Shown here: positions 18,134 to 27,963 of the stretch, piece by piece | Layout of the letters: every line of letters starts with the position of its first letter | Position numbering within the stretch: the stretch's first letter is position 1 | NCBI GenBank assembly: GCA_021156085.1 | Contig: JAJNBC010000001.1 | Location: 62,001-126,000 of the forward strand | Source: Gammaproteobacteria bacterium | Lineage (GTDB): Bacteria > Pseudomonadota > Gammaproteobacteria > DSM-16500 | Direction of reading: 5' to 3' | DNA length: 64,000 bases | Made by a program: the position numbers and the translations under genes | The notes under the pieces: model-generated | Seen by the model: the letters and a program-made list of their open reading frames with translations, nothing else | The model's database searches: none | Told to the model about the DNA's origin: nothing

Positions 18134-21100
18134 ATGCGTCCCAGAAGAAATGCTGAAGCCCTATTATTGCCCCCTGCATTTGCTGCTGCTCCTATTGAAT
18201 TTAAGATGGACTCAGATGACCTTTTAAAACTCTATGGAGGGGAACCCGCTGAATATGCTCTAGAAGGTCTGCGAGGTACTTTTGCTGGAAAGGGAAAACC
18301 ATTTACTTTTGAAGAACGACGCTTGCTGGACCACTTTAATAAACAATGTGATGTACTCATTCGCTCAATACATGCCAGTTGTTGCACATTAGATATTAAT
18401 CAATATTTTTTAAATAATTTGAATGTATTTTCTAAGCGATTTCAATCACGAACCGATGCCTCCTTTGCTTTCCAATCTTCACATTATTATGCACAGATTA
18501 AGCAGGCACTCGAAATTATTGCAATCTATTTATTACATTCTGTATCGAATAAATCGAATAACAATAGTAAAGCAAAAAGAATCCTCGAGGATTTGTTAAG
18601 AAACATAGCGAATTGCGGGTCGGGAATATTTAATCATATTAATGCGGCAAAATTGGAAATAGTATGTCCTACTACACCAGAAGCATGGCTTGCACAATTA
18701 AGAAGAACCCTTATTTTGCATATTGCTGATCGATATTTAAAAAAAGAAAACATATCTGAGGGAGTGGTCACTCACGTACAAAATGTATTTTTACAATATG
18801 CTTATGATGAGGGGTGGAATCCGTACGATGGTGAATCATTAAAAGCAATGAAAGAAATTTATGCAGGGTTGGCTCCTGTCACAGCAGAAGGATGGCGATT
18901 TTTTAGAGACGCATTTTTTCAAGAATATACTCCCAAGGCTATCATGAGAGCGCTAGCTGAAGGATTCATACGGTGCATATATGAGAGAGTAAAAAAGCGG
19001 GCTGACGAGCAGCATGGGGTAGGGGATATTGTATTCACAGACTTTCTTGATTTTCAGAATTTCTTTGCAGGTTTGCCGATCATACTCGAAGAAGGTGGAA
19101 TGTATTGGGTATTTGATTATTGTGAGGATGAAGAAGAAAGAAAGGAGGAGGAAAAAACAGTTAAAAAGAATGATTCTTTATCTATTATATTGATGAATAG
19201 TCGTTTACGTTTAAAATCTATGCCTGCCCTTATGCTTTCTTTGATGGAGTATTATAGAAACAAAGGAACCCCTTTTTTTCAAACATACCAAGACGAATTG
19301 CAAAGCCTGACATTAGTGTATGGTACGCCGGAACTTAGCTATAAACATCCACTCGAGTTAGGTGGTGCTCCTATTCCTTTAGATGATAAAACAGTCTTAC
19401 CTGTGGGGTTCAGTGTACTTAAAAGATTTAAAATACCTCTTTTTAATGGGCAATTTCATAGTTATTATGCGAAAGGATGTAAAAATTTCTCGGAATATAC
19501 TTTAATTAATGTAGATTTTACTGAAATAGATATTGTGGGATTGAATTTTAAAGATGCTCAGTTTGTTACTCCTAAATTCACCTCTGATCAATACGTGCAT
19601 TTATATCACACTTATTTTTTGAGCCAACTGTCAGACAGGAAAAAAGTAGAGCATTTTCGAAATCCTAGCATCGCTGCTTTGCATACACTAGCCCAAAAAG
19701 GTAATGCAGAAATTATTTGTTTGTTATTTAAGATAGGCGCTCACTTCGAGCCGCACATGACCCCTTTGCAATATGCAGCGCAGCAGGGAAATGTACAAGC
19801 AGTGCGTTTGCTATTGGACACAAATGTTTGTGCACATTTAAAGAATATTACAGAAAATACCTCAATACTATTAGCTGCACGCGCAGGTCATTGGGAGTGT
19901 GTAGACCTCTTTATTGAGACTAAAGAAAATATTCCTAGTTATTGGCGGGTTTTACCCCGGGCAGCAAAGGCCAATAACTTTGATATTGTTAAGAAACTAT
20001 TAAAAGAAATAAAAGGAAAAAATAACCTGAGTGGATACCTTATTTCAGAAAAAATGACTGCCTTACATTATGCAGTAAAAAATGATAATGAAGAGATGGT
20101 CCATATGCTATTGGATACAGGTGCTAATCTAAACTCGCGAGATAAGGAGGGGAATACTCCTTTACATATTGCAGCCCAATATGGCAATACAAAAATAGTT
20201 CATGTGTTATTGACCAGAGGCGCAAATCCATGTGGAGTGAATAACAAGGATATGAGGCCCATACAGTTAGCCTCAGTAGGAGGTCAGTGGGAATGTGTAA
20301 AAGTATTTATTCAGGCTGGAAGAAATACCAGTAATTATGAGTCAATTTTATTATATGCTGCGTGGAAAAATCAACGCGATGTTGTTCTTATGTTATTACA
20401 ACAAGATGATTTTTTTGAAGTAGATTTACCCTTCAGCGACACCCGAGAGACAGCTTTACATTATGCGGCACGAGATGGCCATACAGAGATAGTTCAGTTG
20501 TTATTGGAGAAAGGCGCTTCTTCAAATTGCCGAGATTATCAGGGTCGTATGGCTGTGCATAATGCAGCAGAACGTGGCCATGCAGAGATAGTTCAGTTGT
20601 TATTAAATGCCTCCTTCAGGGAGATGGAGGGTGAAGATACAGCAATAGCATTAGCTGCGCGAAACCATCATTGGGATTGTGTGCGAATGTTTATTGAGGA
20701 GAAAAGAGGGGGAGGTCAGTATGGTGTAATTTTACTGTATGCAGCAGAAGCCGATCGTCTTGATGTTGTGGAAGCGCTATTACATGTTTCAAGCAACCTA
20801 GGCATAAAATACGGTGTTAAGCATAGAGGAAGAACAACTTTGCATTATGCAGCACAACATGGCGATGTAAAGATGGTGAGTTTATTTTTGGAAAGAGGTG
20901 CCGATCCCCATTGGAAAGACAGGGATAAGAATAGACCTATTGACTTGGCGCTAGAAAGAGGTCATTGGGAATGTGTGGAAAAATTAGCTCAATTTGTACA
21001 TAAAAATAAACATGCAGAAACAATTAGTGCTTTAATACAAACCGGAAAAAATTTAGAAAATAATCCTAGAAAATTCAAAATTTATATTTCTCTTATTCGT

Positions 21101-22381
21101 TATTTTGTTAGAAATTCGTGGGGGGATTCCTGGACTTCTCAGCCGACCTCAGAAAGAAGACTTGAAAATATAAAAGCGTTATTAAAAATATTGGAAAATA
21201 GTGAAGAAGCTGATTTTCTGCAAAATATTAGACAATATTGTGACACAAAAATAAAAACTTCCAGCATTTCTACTAGAAGTGCTCTTCGTACAGATGTTTT
21301 AGAAGCGGTATCTGTTTGCGCTGATATAGATTTGCTCTCGGCGGCAGAAGCCAATCAACTAGATATTGTAGAAAAACTATTAGATATTAACAATGGAATT
21401 CATTTCAGAAAAATAGGAGGCATTACAGCTTTGCATTGCGCAGCTAAGAATGGAAATGCCAAGATGGTAGAGGCATTATTAAGAGCAGGCGCTAATCCAA
21501 CCTTGGAAGATAATGGAGGAAACAAGCCTCTGATATTAGCTGCAAGAAAAGATCATTGGGATTGCGTAGGAATATTTCTTAGAATGAAAAAGTATAGTTC
21601 CGATGAAGATTTAGTTTTATGGTATGCTGCCCAAGCCAATAACCTCGAAATAGTACGGATGATAGGGTTATTAAAGAGGCAGGGCATGGTGAGTGGCCGT
21701 GATAAAGCTACCCAAAAAACGGCTTTGCATTTTGCCGCCCAACATGGCAATGCAGAAATGGTTCGTGAGTTATCTCCTACCTATCATGATGATTTACACT
21801 GGTTTGATAAGAATGGCCATACACCTTTACATATTGCAGGAGAAAATAACAGGGCAGAAGTAGTGGATATATTATTGAAGGCAGGTGCTAGCCCACGTTT
21901 GAAGGATCGCAATGGATACATGCCCATCCAATTAGCGATAGAAAGAGGTCATTGGGAATGTGTGGAAAAATTGGCTCGTTTTATGCATGGAGATAAGCAT
22001 CGACATATCATCGATACTTTTATAAGAATTGGAAGAAATTTAGAAAACAATGAGAACGATAAAAAACTTAGAACTTACAATGCCGTTATTAATTATTTTA
22101 TTGGAGATCCTTTATCGGTTTCTTGGACTTCGCAACCTACCTCAGATAGACGGCTTGAGGATATTAAAGCGTTATTAGAGATGATTGAAAAAGATGAGGA
22201 TAATCCCGAAGATGATTTTGAAGAAGGTGTGAGGCAATACTGTGCTACTCAAATTAAAACATCGCATAGGTTTGGATTTTTTAACAGAAGCGCTCTGCGT
22301 GATAGCGTATTAGAGGCTTGTTCTAGTGCTAGTTCTTCTCCTCTAGGGATGCGACGTGGCGCAGGCGCTGCCGCGGCTTAA
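18134..22381 (+). CDS. Giant ankyrin-repeat protein with duplicated C-terminal module
   Basis: About 1415 residues. The first ~500 form a unique, mostly helical region without a recognised domain. From about residue 520 follow many ankyrin repeats, e.g. EGNTPLHIAAQYGNTKIVHVLL and TALHYAARDGHTEIVQLLLE, several of degenerate GHWECV type. A ~110-residue module (NLENN, SWTSQPTS, RRLE.IKALL, RQYC, IKTS, RSALR, VLEA) occurs twice, mid-way and at the C-terminus. The last residues are Gly/Ala rich. I chose ATG 18134; a TTG start at 18095 is possible. There is no signal peptide. Ankyrin proteins of this size in intracellular bacteria are often secreted into host cells, but that is inference. The gene stands alone between a mobile-looking repeat and an antiporter gene. 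Confidence 0.85.
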   Translation: MRPRRNAEALLLPPAFAAAPIEFKMDSDDLLKLYGGEPAEYALEGLRGTFAGKGKPFTFEERRLLDHFNKQCDVLIRSIHASCCTLDINQYFLNNLNVFSKRFQSRTDASFAFQSSHYYAQIKQALEIIAIYLLHSVSNKSNNNSKAKRILEDLLRNIANCGSGIFNHINAAKLEIVCPTTPEAWLAQLRRTLILHIADRYLKKENISEGVVTHVQNVFLQYAYDEGWNPYDGESLKAMKEIYAGLAPVTAEGWRFFRDAFFQEYTPKAIMRALAEGFIRCIYERVKKRADEQHGVGDIVFTDFLDFQNFFAGLPIILEEGGMYWVFDYCEDEEERKEEEKTVKKNDSLSIILMNSRLRLKSMPALMLSLMEYYRNKGTPFFQTYQDELQSLTLVYGTPELSYKHPLELGGAPIPLDDKTVLPVGFSVLKRFKIPLFNGQFHSYYAKGCKNFSEYTLINVDFTEIDIVGLNFKDAQFVTPKFTSDQYVHLYHTYFLSQLSDRKKVEHFRNPSIAALHTLAQKGNAEIICLLFKIGAHFEPHMTPLQYAAQQGNVQAVRLLLDTNVCAHLKNITENTSILLAARAGHWECVDLFIETKENIPSYWRVLPRAAKANNFDIVKKLLKEIKGKNNLSGYLISEKMTALHYAVKNDNEEMVHMLLDTGANLNSRDKEGNTPLHIAAQYGNTKIVHVLLTRGANPCGVNNKDMRPIQLASVGGQWECVKVFIQAGRNTSNYESILLYAAWKNQRDVVLMLLQQDDFFEVDLPFSDTRETALHYAARDGHTEIVQLLLEKGASSNCRDYQGRMAVHNAAERGHAEIVQLLLNASFREMEGEDTAIALAARNHHWDCVRMFIEEKRGGGQYGVILLYAAEADRLDVVEALLHVSSNLGIKYGVKHRGRTTLHYAAQHGDVKMVSLFLERGADPHWKDRDKNRPIDLALERGHWECVEKLAQFVHKNKHAETISALIQTGKNLENNPRKFKIYISLIRYFVRNSWGDSWTSQPTSERRLENIKALLKILENSEEADFLQNIRQYCDTKIKTSSISTRSALRTDVLEAVSVCADIDLLSAAEANQLDIVEKLLDINNGIHFRKIGGITALHCAAKNGNAKMVEALLRAGANPTLEDNGGNKPLILAARKDHWDCVGIFLRMKKYSSDEDLVLWYAAQANNLEIVRMIGLLKRQGMVSGRDKATQKTALHFAAQHGNAEMVRELSPTYHDDLHWFDKNGHTPLHIAGENNRAEVVDILLKAGASPRLKDRNGYMPIQLAIERGHWECVEKLARFMHGDKHRHIIDTFIRIGRNLENNENDKKLRTYNAVINYFIGDPLSVSWTSQPTSDRRLEDIKALLEMIEKDEDNPEDDFEEGVRQYCATQIKTSHRFGFFNRSALRDSVLEACSSASSSPLGMRRGAGAAAA

Positions 22382-22426
22382 TCGTAGGTTCTTGCTATTT
22401 TTAGAGGAGTTATTCTTAATGTGTGC

Positions 22427-24409
22427 TTACCCCAATATTTGCTTCTCTGCTTTTTCAATCTCAGCAGGTAATCCATAGACCACCAGGATGTCATCTTGTT
22501 TGAGTTTGATGTTACTGTGCAGTAATTTTAAAAATTTTCTTTTTCCACGTCGTACTGAAATAAGCTCAACCCCTGTGGATTTTAAATGCAGCATCCTTAT
22601 TTTTTTACCGATTCCATGGGCGCCTTTTATTAATAAGATCGGTTTTAATTGTTTATGAAGAGTGAGATTATCATCAGCCATAGTTGTTATTTGGGATCCG
22701 GTAAATACTCTTTGTAGTAAATCATAACCTTGGCTACGTACATCTTCCATCAATTGAGAAATGTTACTGGCGGGGATATCTATCAAACGTAATAAATAAT
22801 CTGAAAAAGCGAGACTAGTTTCAAATAATTCAGCAATGACATGGGTGGCGCCGCAATTTTTTAATTGCTTCAATTCAAATTCATCAGTGCAACGTACTAA
22901 TTTGGGCAAATTAGGATGAGATTTATTGAGCATATTTAAAATGACTATAGTGGATCTTAAATCATTAAAGCTAATGACAATGGCTTTGGCTTGATTTAAC
23001 CCTACAGCATTGAGTATCCCCGGATGAGAGGGATCACCATAAATTACATTTTCACCTGCCATGCTAGCATAGCGTACTAAAGATGAATCCAGGTCAAGAC
23101 AAACGTAAGGAAATTTTACTTTATCTAAGACACGTGCAATATGCTGTCCTACTCGGCCATAACCACAAATGATGATGTGTTGATGCAATTTTTTTGTTAT
23201 CAAACTCATTTTTTCTTGGCACGGTTTTTCTAGAGCAATAGCTTTAGATGAATAGAATAAGGTAGAAATTTTTTTATTGAAACGAATCAAGATAGGGGAA
23301 AGAGCGATGCTGATCAATAATGCTGCCAAGACGACTTGCCCATAATCAGGTGGCAAAATAGCATGCGTGAGTGCGAGGGTTAAAATGGCAAAGCCAAATT
23401 CTCCACCTTGTGCTAATACAATGCCTGTGCGTGTGGCAGTAGGTAAGTCATGGCTTGAAAAGCGGCTGAGCAATGTGATGATAGCCATTTTACCTGCAGT
23501 TAATGCTATAACCAGTAACGTAATCCAGGGCCATGTTAAATACCATGTGCGGACATCAGCTAACATGCCAATGGACATAAAAAATAACCCCAGTAAAATA
23601 TCGCGAAAGGGGCGGATTTCAACTTCAATTTGATGACGAAATTCTGTTTCAGCTAACATAAGTCCTGCGAGAAATGCGCCAAATGCATAGGAAAGACCAA
23701 ATAAATTCGTGAGCCAAGCGCCTGTTAATGTGACGAGTAATACAGTGAGTGTAAATAATTCTACTGTGCGTGTTTTAGAAATAACCAGAAAAAGCGGTCT
23801 TAATAACCATCGGCCTACTAGAAATATCAATAGAATAGCAACTATACCTTTTGCTAATGCTAAAAGTAAAATGCTTTGCAAGCTACGGTGATGGCTTGAA
23901 GCTAAGCTTGCAATTAAAATAATGATAGGGATCACAGCCAAGTCTTGGAATAATAATATACCTACTGCATTTAGGCCATGAGGCGAGTGTAGTTCAGATT
24001 GATCATTGAGTTGTTTCACTACAATTGCTGTTGATGACATCGCAACAATGCTACCTACTGCTAAGGCGGGTAGTGTTGGCATTCCCAAAAAAAGACCCAT
24101 GATGGTAGTAAAAAGGATGGTTAATATCACTTGTAAGCTGCCAATTACAAAGACCGGATAACGCAGAGCAAATAACTGAGGTAAAGAAAATTCAAGACCG
24201 ACTGTAAACATTAAAAAAACAATACCAAATTCTGCTAAGCTTTGTACATAATCAGAGCTATGAGCTAGGGCAAGGCCATTTGGCCCTACCAGTGCACCTG
24301 CTAGCAGATATCCTAGAATGATGGAAAGGCGTAACTTTCTAAAAATAGACGTGACTAATAAAGCAAAAAGCAAAATACATAAAATGATTTCTAGAATAGT
24401 CAGTGGCAT
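22427..24409 (-). CDS. CPA2-family cation:proton antiporter with RCK domains (KefB/YbaL-like)
   Basis: A protein of 660 residues. About 12 membrane segments fill residues 1-380, with the family's GALVGPNGL and FLMFTVGLEFSLPQL near the N-terminus. A cytoplasmic Rossmann RCK-N domain starts near residue 405 (HIIICGYGRVGQHIARVL), and an RCK-C domain occupies the last ~80 residues. The architecture is that of potassium-efflux antiporters. It lacks a KefG/KefF partner nearby, so glutathione gating cannot be inferred; YbaL/RosB-type is an equal possibility. AAGGA precedes the ATG. It is convergent with the ankyrin gene. Confidence 0.85.
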   Translation of the reverse strand: MPLTILEIILCILLFALLVTSIFRKLRLSIILGYLLAGALVGPNGLALAHSSDYVQSLAEFGIVFLMFTVGLEFSLPQLFALRYPVFVIGSLQVILTILFTTIMGLFLGMPTLPALAVGSIVAMSSTAIVVKQLNDQSELHSPHGLNAVGILLFQDLAVIPIIILIASLASSHHRSLQSILLLALAKGIVAILLIFLVGRWLLRPLFLVISKTRTVELFTLTVLLVTLTGAWLTNLFGLSYAFGAFLAGLMLAETEFRHQIEVEIRPFRDILLGLFFMSIGMLADVRTWYLTWPWITLLVIALTAGKMAIITLLSRFSSHDLPTATRTGIVLAQGGEFGFAILTLALTHAILPPDYGQVVLAALLISIALSPILIRFNKKISTLFYSSKAIALEKPCQEKMSLITKKLHQHIIICGYGRVGQHIARVLDKVKFPYVCLDLDSSLVRYASMAGENVIYGDPSHPGILNAVGLNQAKAIVISFNDLRSTIVILNMLNKSHPNLPKLVRCTDEFELKQLKNCGATHVIAELFETSLAFSDYLLRLIDIPASNISQLMEDVRSQGYDLLQRVFTGSQITTMADDNLTLHKQLKPILLIKGAHGIGKKIRMLHLKSTGVELISVRRGKRKFLKLLHSNIKLKQDDILVVYGLPAEIEKAEKQILG

Positions 24410-24438
24410 GGGCGTCCTTTTTCCTTTTAACTTACTTA

Positions 24439-24580
24439 GGGTGTGTTAACCATTCTACTATGCCTGGCGTAACGCTTTGATTGGCTGTGCTCCGCTGCTC
24501 ATTGACTTGTATGTCAACTGCGCGGCGGTGCTCAAAAATTAAAGCGCTTCACCCCGGCCTAGCGAATTGTCAACAGACCC
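24439..24580 (-). repeat. MITE-like repeat, copy 2 (~142 bp, inverted relative to copy 1)
   Basis: Starts GGGTGTGTTAACCATTC and ends GAATTGTCAACAGACCC, giving terminal inverted repeats; with the flanking TA on each side the ends read TAGGGT...ACCCTA. Its reverse complement matches 17932-18074 along the full length with scattered differences. It lies between the antiporter start and serC and has no coding capacity. Confidence 0.75.
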
Positions 24581-24664
24581 TATACTTCCTTGGGTTCTGT
24601 TTATATTTTTGCTATGCTGAATTTTAATAGGCCCTAGGAATAATAAAATAACCGAGGTAAGAAT

Positions 24665-25753
24665 ATGCGTAAAGTATTTAATTTTAGTGCGGGCCCCGCC
24701 ATGGTGGCAGAGGAAGTCTTATTACAGGCACAAGCGGAAATGCTAGACTGGCATGGTACAGGCATGTCGATTATGGAGTTGAGCCATCGAGGCGCTGAAT
24801 TTAAAACTGTAGTTGATCAAGCGGAGACTGATTTACGTGAATTGATGACAATTCCAAAAAATTATCACGTTCTTTTTCTTGCAGGCGGAGCAAGTGCTCA
24901 GTTTTCTATGGTTCCACTTAATTTGCTAGCTGAAAATAAAAAAGCAGATTATATTGATACGGGTATTTGGTCAAAAAAAGCAATCATGGAAGCGAAACGT
25001 TATGGCAATATACATGTGGCGGCGCAGTTAGATGAAGGTGGAGGGCTGGCTAGGATTCCTTCACAAGCCATCTGGTCGCTGCGTCAAGATGCAGCCTATG
25101 TGCATTATACGCCGAATGAAACAATTGGAGGAGTAGAGTTTCACTGGCTCCCCCAGACCGGTCAGGTACCATTGGTAGCCGATATGTCATCCACTATCTT
25201 ATCGCGTCCGATTGATGTCAGTGCTTATGGCCTTATTTATGCCGGTGCTCAAAAGAATATAGGGCAAGCAGGTATCACCCTCGTGATTATTAGAGATGAT
25301 TTAGTGAGGGAATTTCTGCCGGGTACGCCCATTTTGTACCAATATTCTATTCAAGTTGAAAATGCGTCTTTCTATAATACACCTCCTACTTATAGTTGGT
25401 ATATTGCGGGCCTCACATTGGCTTGGATGAAAAAGCAAGGCGGCATTCGCGTTTTTGCTGAGCGTAATCAACGTAAGGCGCAGAAATTATATGAAGCCAT
25501 AGATAATAGCGGCGGTTTTTATGTTAATTCGGTTGATCCTGAATGTAGATCTCGCATGAATATACCTTTTAACTTACGCACAGATTCTTTGACCACTCTT
25601 TTCTTGGATGAAACGAAGAAAGCAGGATTAACAAATTTAAGAGGCCATAAATTAGTAGGTGGAGTGAGGGCGAGTATTTATAATTCTATGCCGGAAGAGG
25701 GAGTAGATGCATTGGTTGGTTTTATGCAGGAGTTTGCGCAGCGATATGGGTAA
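24665..25753 (+). CDS. serC: SerC, phosphoserine aminotransferase
   Basis: A PLP enzyme of 362 residues converting 3-phosphohydroxypyruvate to phosphoserine; in many bacteria it also serves pyridoxine synthesis. N-terminal FNFSAGPAMV, FLAGGASAQF, and the PLP-lysine motif YAGAQKNIGQAG near residue 195 identify it. GAGG precedes the ATG. In other gammaproteobacteria serC lies near gyrA, aroA, cmk and rpsA. Here gyrA, cmk and rpsA follow downstream but aroA does not. Confidence 0.95.
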   Translation: MRKVFNFSAGPAMVAEEVLLQAQAEMLDWHGTGMSIMELSHRGAEFKTVVDQAETDLRELMTIPKNYHVLFLAGGASAQFSMVPLNLLAENKKADYIDTGIWSKKAIMEAKRYGNIHVAAQLDEGGGLARIPSQAIWSLRQDAAYVHYTPNETIGGVEFHWLPQTGQVPLVADMSSTILSRPIDVSAYGLIYAGAQKNIGQAGITLVIIRDDLVREFLPGTPILYQYSIQVENASFYNTPPTYSWYIAGLTLAWMKKQGGIRVFAERNQRKAQKLYEAIDNSGGFYVNSVDPECRSRMNIPFNLRTDSLTTLFLDETKKAGLTNLRGHKLVGGVRASIYNSMPEEGVDALVGFMQEFAQRYG

Positions 25754-25808
25754 TTATCTTCTTGTTGTTTCTACCGCTTTATAGCCGAAGTTATAATGCC
25801 CCCGGGTA

Positions 25809-26282
25809 TTATTTTTTAGATATTTGTAAGCGTGCTTTTTTTCTAAGAAGGGCTTCATCATAACGTCGTTGCTGGGTTGAACTGTGAAGCGTTAAGGTAG
25901 GGGCTTTAGTAGGTTTACCATGCTCATCTACGGCAACCATGGTAAAGTAACAAGTATTAGTGTGACGCGATTGACTGGTTATTAAATTTTCGGCAAGTAC
26001 GCGAATGCCAATTTCCATGGAAGTGGTGCCTACATAATTTACGGTGGCAGAAAAAGTGACTAACTCCCCCACATAGATAGGTTCTTTAAATACCACTTGA
26101 TCAACTGAAAGTGTAACGACATTTTTACCGGCATAACGTGCTGCACAAGCATAAGCAACTCGATCAAGTAAACCCAAAATATGTCCTCCATGAATATTAC
26201 CGTGAAAATTAACCATATCAGGAGTCATGATTTCAGACATGACGATACTACGACGGTTTTCGTGATTATCGTTTTCTATCAT
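25809..26282 (-). CDS. Acyl-CoA thioesterase, hotdog fold (YciA/BACH type)
   Basis: A single-hotdog protein of 157 residues. The typical motif MTPDMVNFHGNIHGGHIL contains the catalytic-site NxxGxxxGG region, followed by LDRVAYACAARYAG on the central helix. Members hydrolyse acyl-CoAs to free acid and CoA; chain-length preference cannot be read. It is convergent with serC and divergent from the pilin genes. The Lys/Arg-rich C-terminus (RKKARLQISKK) is an extension seen in some family members. Confidence 0.85.
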   Translation of the reverse strand: MIENDNHENRRSIVMSEIMTPDMVNFHGNIHGGHILGLLDRVAYACAARYAGKNVVTLSVDQVVFKEPIYVGELVTFSATVNYVGTTSMEIGIRVLAENLITSQSRHTNTCYFTMVAVDEHGKPTKAPTLTLHSSTQQRRYDEALLRKKARLQISKK

Positions 26283-26480
26283 AGAATTTTCCCATTAAAA
26301 ATTGCATTTTATCCCACCTTTTATAAATTTCTTAAATATACATTGAATAAAAGTGAAATAAAAGATAGATTTTAGCCTCTGCTGTAAGCTTTATTCTTAG
26401 TTTCACTTTCTCAGTAACCCACCTCGCCTCATTGTGTCCTCGTGCCCTATTTAAACCATCATATAAAATAGAGAACCATT

Positions 26481-26867
26481 ATGCATCAGAGAAATATCCA
26501 AGGATTTACGTTCATTGAAATTTTAATTAGCTTGACGCTTTTATCATTCATTTTATTAGGCTTTGATGGAATGGAAATTTATTCATTACGTTCCATGCGC
26601 GCAGCGTATTATTTGCATGTTGCGAAAAATCAATTAGCTGCAATGATAGAACGGTTGCAGGCGGTGGCCCCGTACCAAGATATAGATGAAGGGGTAGCAA
26701 CTTGGAATTTGCAAAATAAACAGTTGTTGCCAGCAGGTGAAGGCACGGTATTTGGCCATTTTCCTTCCTATAGGCTTATGCTTTACTGGGGTGATGGCGC
26801 TCATAATAAATGTAATTCTCTCCCTTCTCTTCAAGCAAGTTGCATAGAACAGGCTATTCAGTTATGA
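26481..26867 (+). CDS. pilV: PilV-like type IV pilus minor pilin
   Basis: A prepilin of 128 residues. The class III signal QGFTFIEILISLTLLSFIL shows the Gly/Phe cleavage site after residue 8, the conserved Glu at mature position 5, and a hydrophobic N-terminal helix. It resembles PilV, which primes the pilus with PilW, PilX and PilE. Its stop overlaps the next start (ATGA). The soluble domain ends early with Cys residues (KCNSLPSLQASCIEQ) that may form a disulfide loop. Confidence 0.75.
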   Translation: MHQRNIQGFTFIEILISLTLLSFILLGFDGMEIYSLRSMRAAYYLHVAKNQLAAMIERLQAVAPYQDIDEGVATWNLQNKQLLPAGEGTVFGHFPSYRLMLYWGDGAHNKCNSLPSLQASCIEQAIQL

Positions 26868-27706
26868 AAGGCACTACATTGATTGAGCTCATGTTAGCTT
26901 TATTGATTAGCATGCTTATTTTAAGTAGCTTAACTGCAGTTTACTTGGCAACGAAAAAGATTATTCAAACTCAAGAAGCGTTAACGACCATTCTGGAGAA
27001 TAGTAATATTGCTATATTCTTGCTTAATTCAGATCTTAAAATGGCAGGTTATATGGGGTGTGCTGCGCAGGATAAGAACTTAGTAATAAAAAATAAAATG
27101 GCTTGGGAATCCATAAATAAAAATAAAATTCAGCCTTATTATACCAGTGATATCAAGCCAGATTCGGAGGGATTCACAGTGTATCATGCGGATAAGGAAA
27201 ATGCTTTTTTACTTCGTGCGATGCTTACTTCCTCTCTTTTATATTCCTCCGATAAGCCATTTTTTTCTGAAGGAGATTTGTTGATAATCACAGATTGTAA
27301 AATGTCAGAACTTTTTTTTGTGAATAAAGTAATAAAAGAAAATACAGGCATTCAAGAAATCATACCTGAAAAACCACTATCTCAATTGTATGGACAAGGC
27401 GCAAAGATAAGCCGCTTTGACATTCATACCTATTTTATAGGAAAAACCCCTAGATATACTGCTTTTAATGATCCTATTTATGCTTTATACCGTCTTGATC
27501 AAAGAAGCCATAAAAAAGAATTAGTGGAAGGAGTAAATAATATGAAAATTGATTTCACTGAAGTGAAAAATAATCAGGTGGTTGAGCGTCCTAGTAAAGA
27601 AATGAATCCAGAGTCTCAGATAATAGGTGTTTCTATTATGCTGACTTTCGTTTCACTTAATGCATTCCGATTACAGAAAAATGAGTATATTTATGTCTCA
27701 ATTTAA
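26864..27706 (+). CDS. pilW: PilW-like type IV pilus minor pilin
   Basis: About 280 residues. The prepilin signal KGTTLIELMLALLISM gives cleavage after Gly, Glu at mature position 5 and a hydrophobic helix. LKMAGYMGCA follows near residue 62, which is typical of PilW-family proteins. The start ATG at 26864 overlaps the pilV stop by 4 nt; an upstream in-frame ATG at 26840 would hide the prepilin signal. It would be part of the minor pilin complex that starts pilus assembly in the inner membrane. Confidence 0.75.
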   Translation: MKGTTLIELMLALLISMLILSSLTAVYLATKKIIQTQEALTTILENSNIAIFLLNSDLKMAGYMGCAAQDKNLVIKNKMAWESINKNKIQPYYTSDIKPDSEGFTVYHADKENAFLLRAMLTSSLLYSSDKPFFSEGDLLIITDCKMSELFFVNKVIKENTGIQEIIPEKPLSQLYGQGAKISRFDIHTYFIGKTPRYTAFNDPIYALYRLDQRSHKKELVEGVNNMKIDFTEVKNNQVVERPSKEMNPESQIIGVSIMLTFVSLNAFRLQKNEYIYVSI

Positions 27707-27869
27707 ATATGGTTTTTTGCCGCAAGGGATTGTTTTATTAATAGTGTTGCTCTTTTTGCAACTATTAACCTTGCTAGGATTATATGCGCTCTCAACCAGT
27801 ATTGCATTTCAAAAAATGAGTGAGGGATATGGACCACAGGATAGCTCTGTTTTGCTAGTCCAGCATTAG
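27681..27869 (+). pseudogene. Truncated PilX-like minor pilin remnant
   Basis: About 62 codons from ATG 27681 (or 58 from 27693), overlapping the end of pilW. PQGIVLLIVLLFLQLLTLLGLYA matches the N-terminal PilX segment, which is normally followed by 100 or more residues of soluble domain. Here the frame stops shortly after the helix, and only about 94 bp separate it from gyrA. No pilY1 or pilE follows. It is probably the broken end of a former pilVWXY1E operon. Confidence 0.6.
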
Positions 27870-27963
27870 AATGATTTAAAAAAACTTTGTAGAAATTCCT
27901 ATAAAAATGATACAATTCGGGCATTCACTTGGACTAAGGTGTACATTTATATAGCAGAGACTT

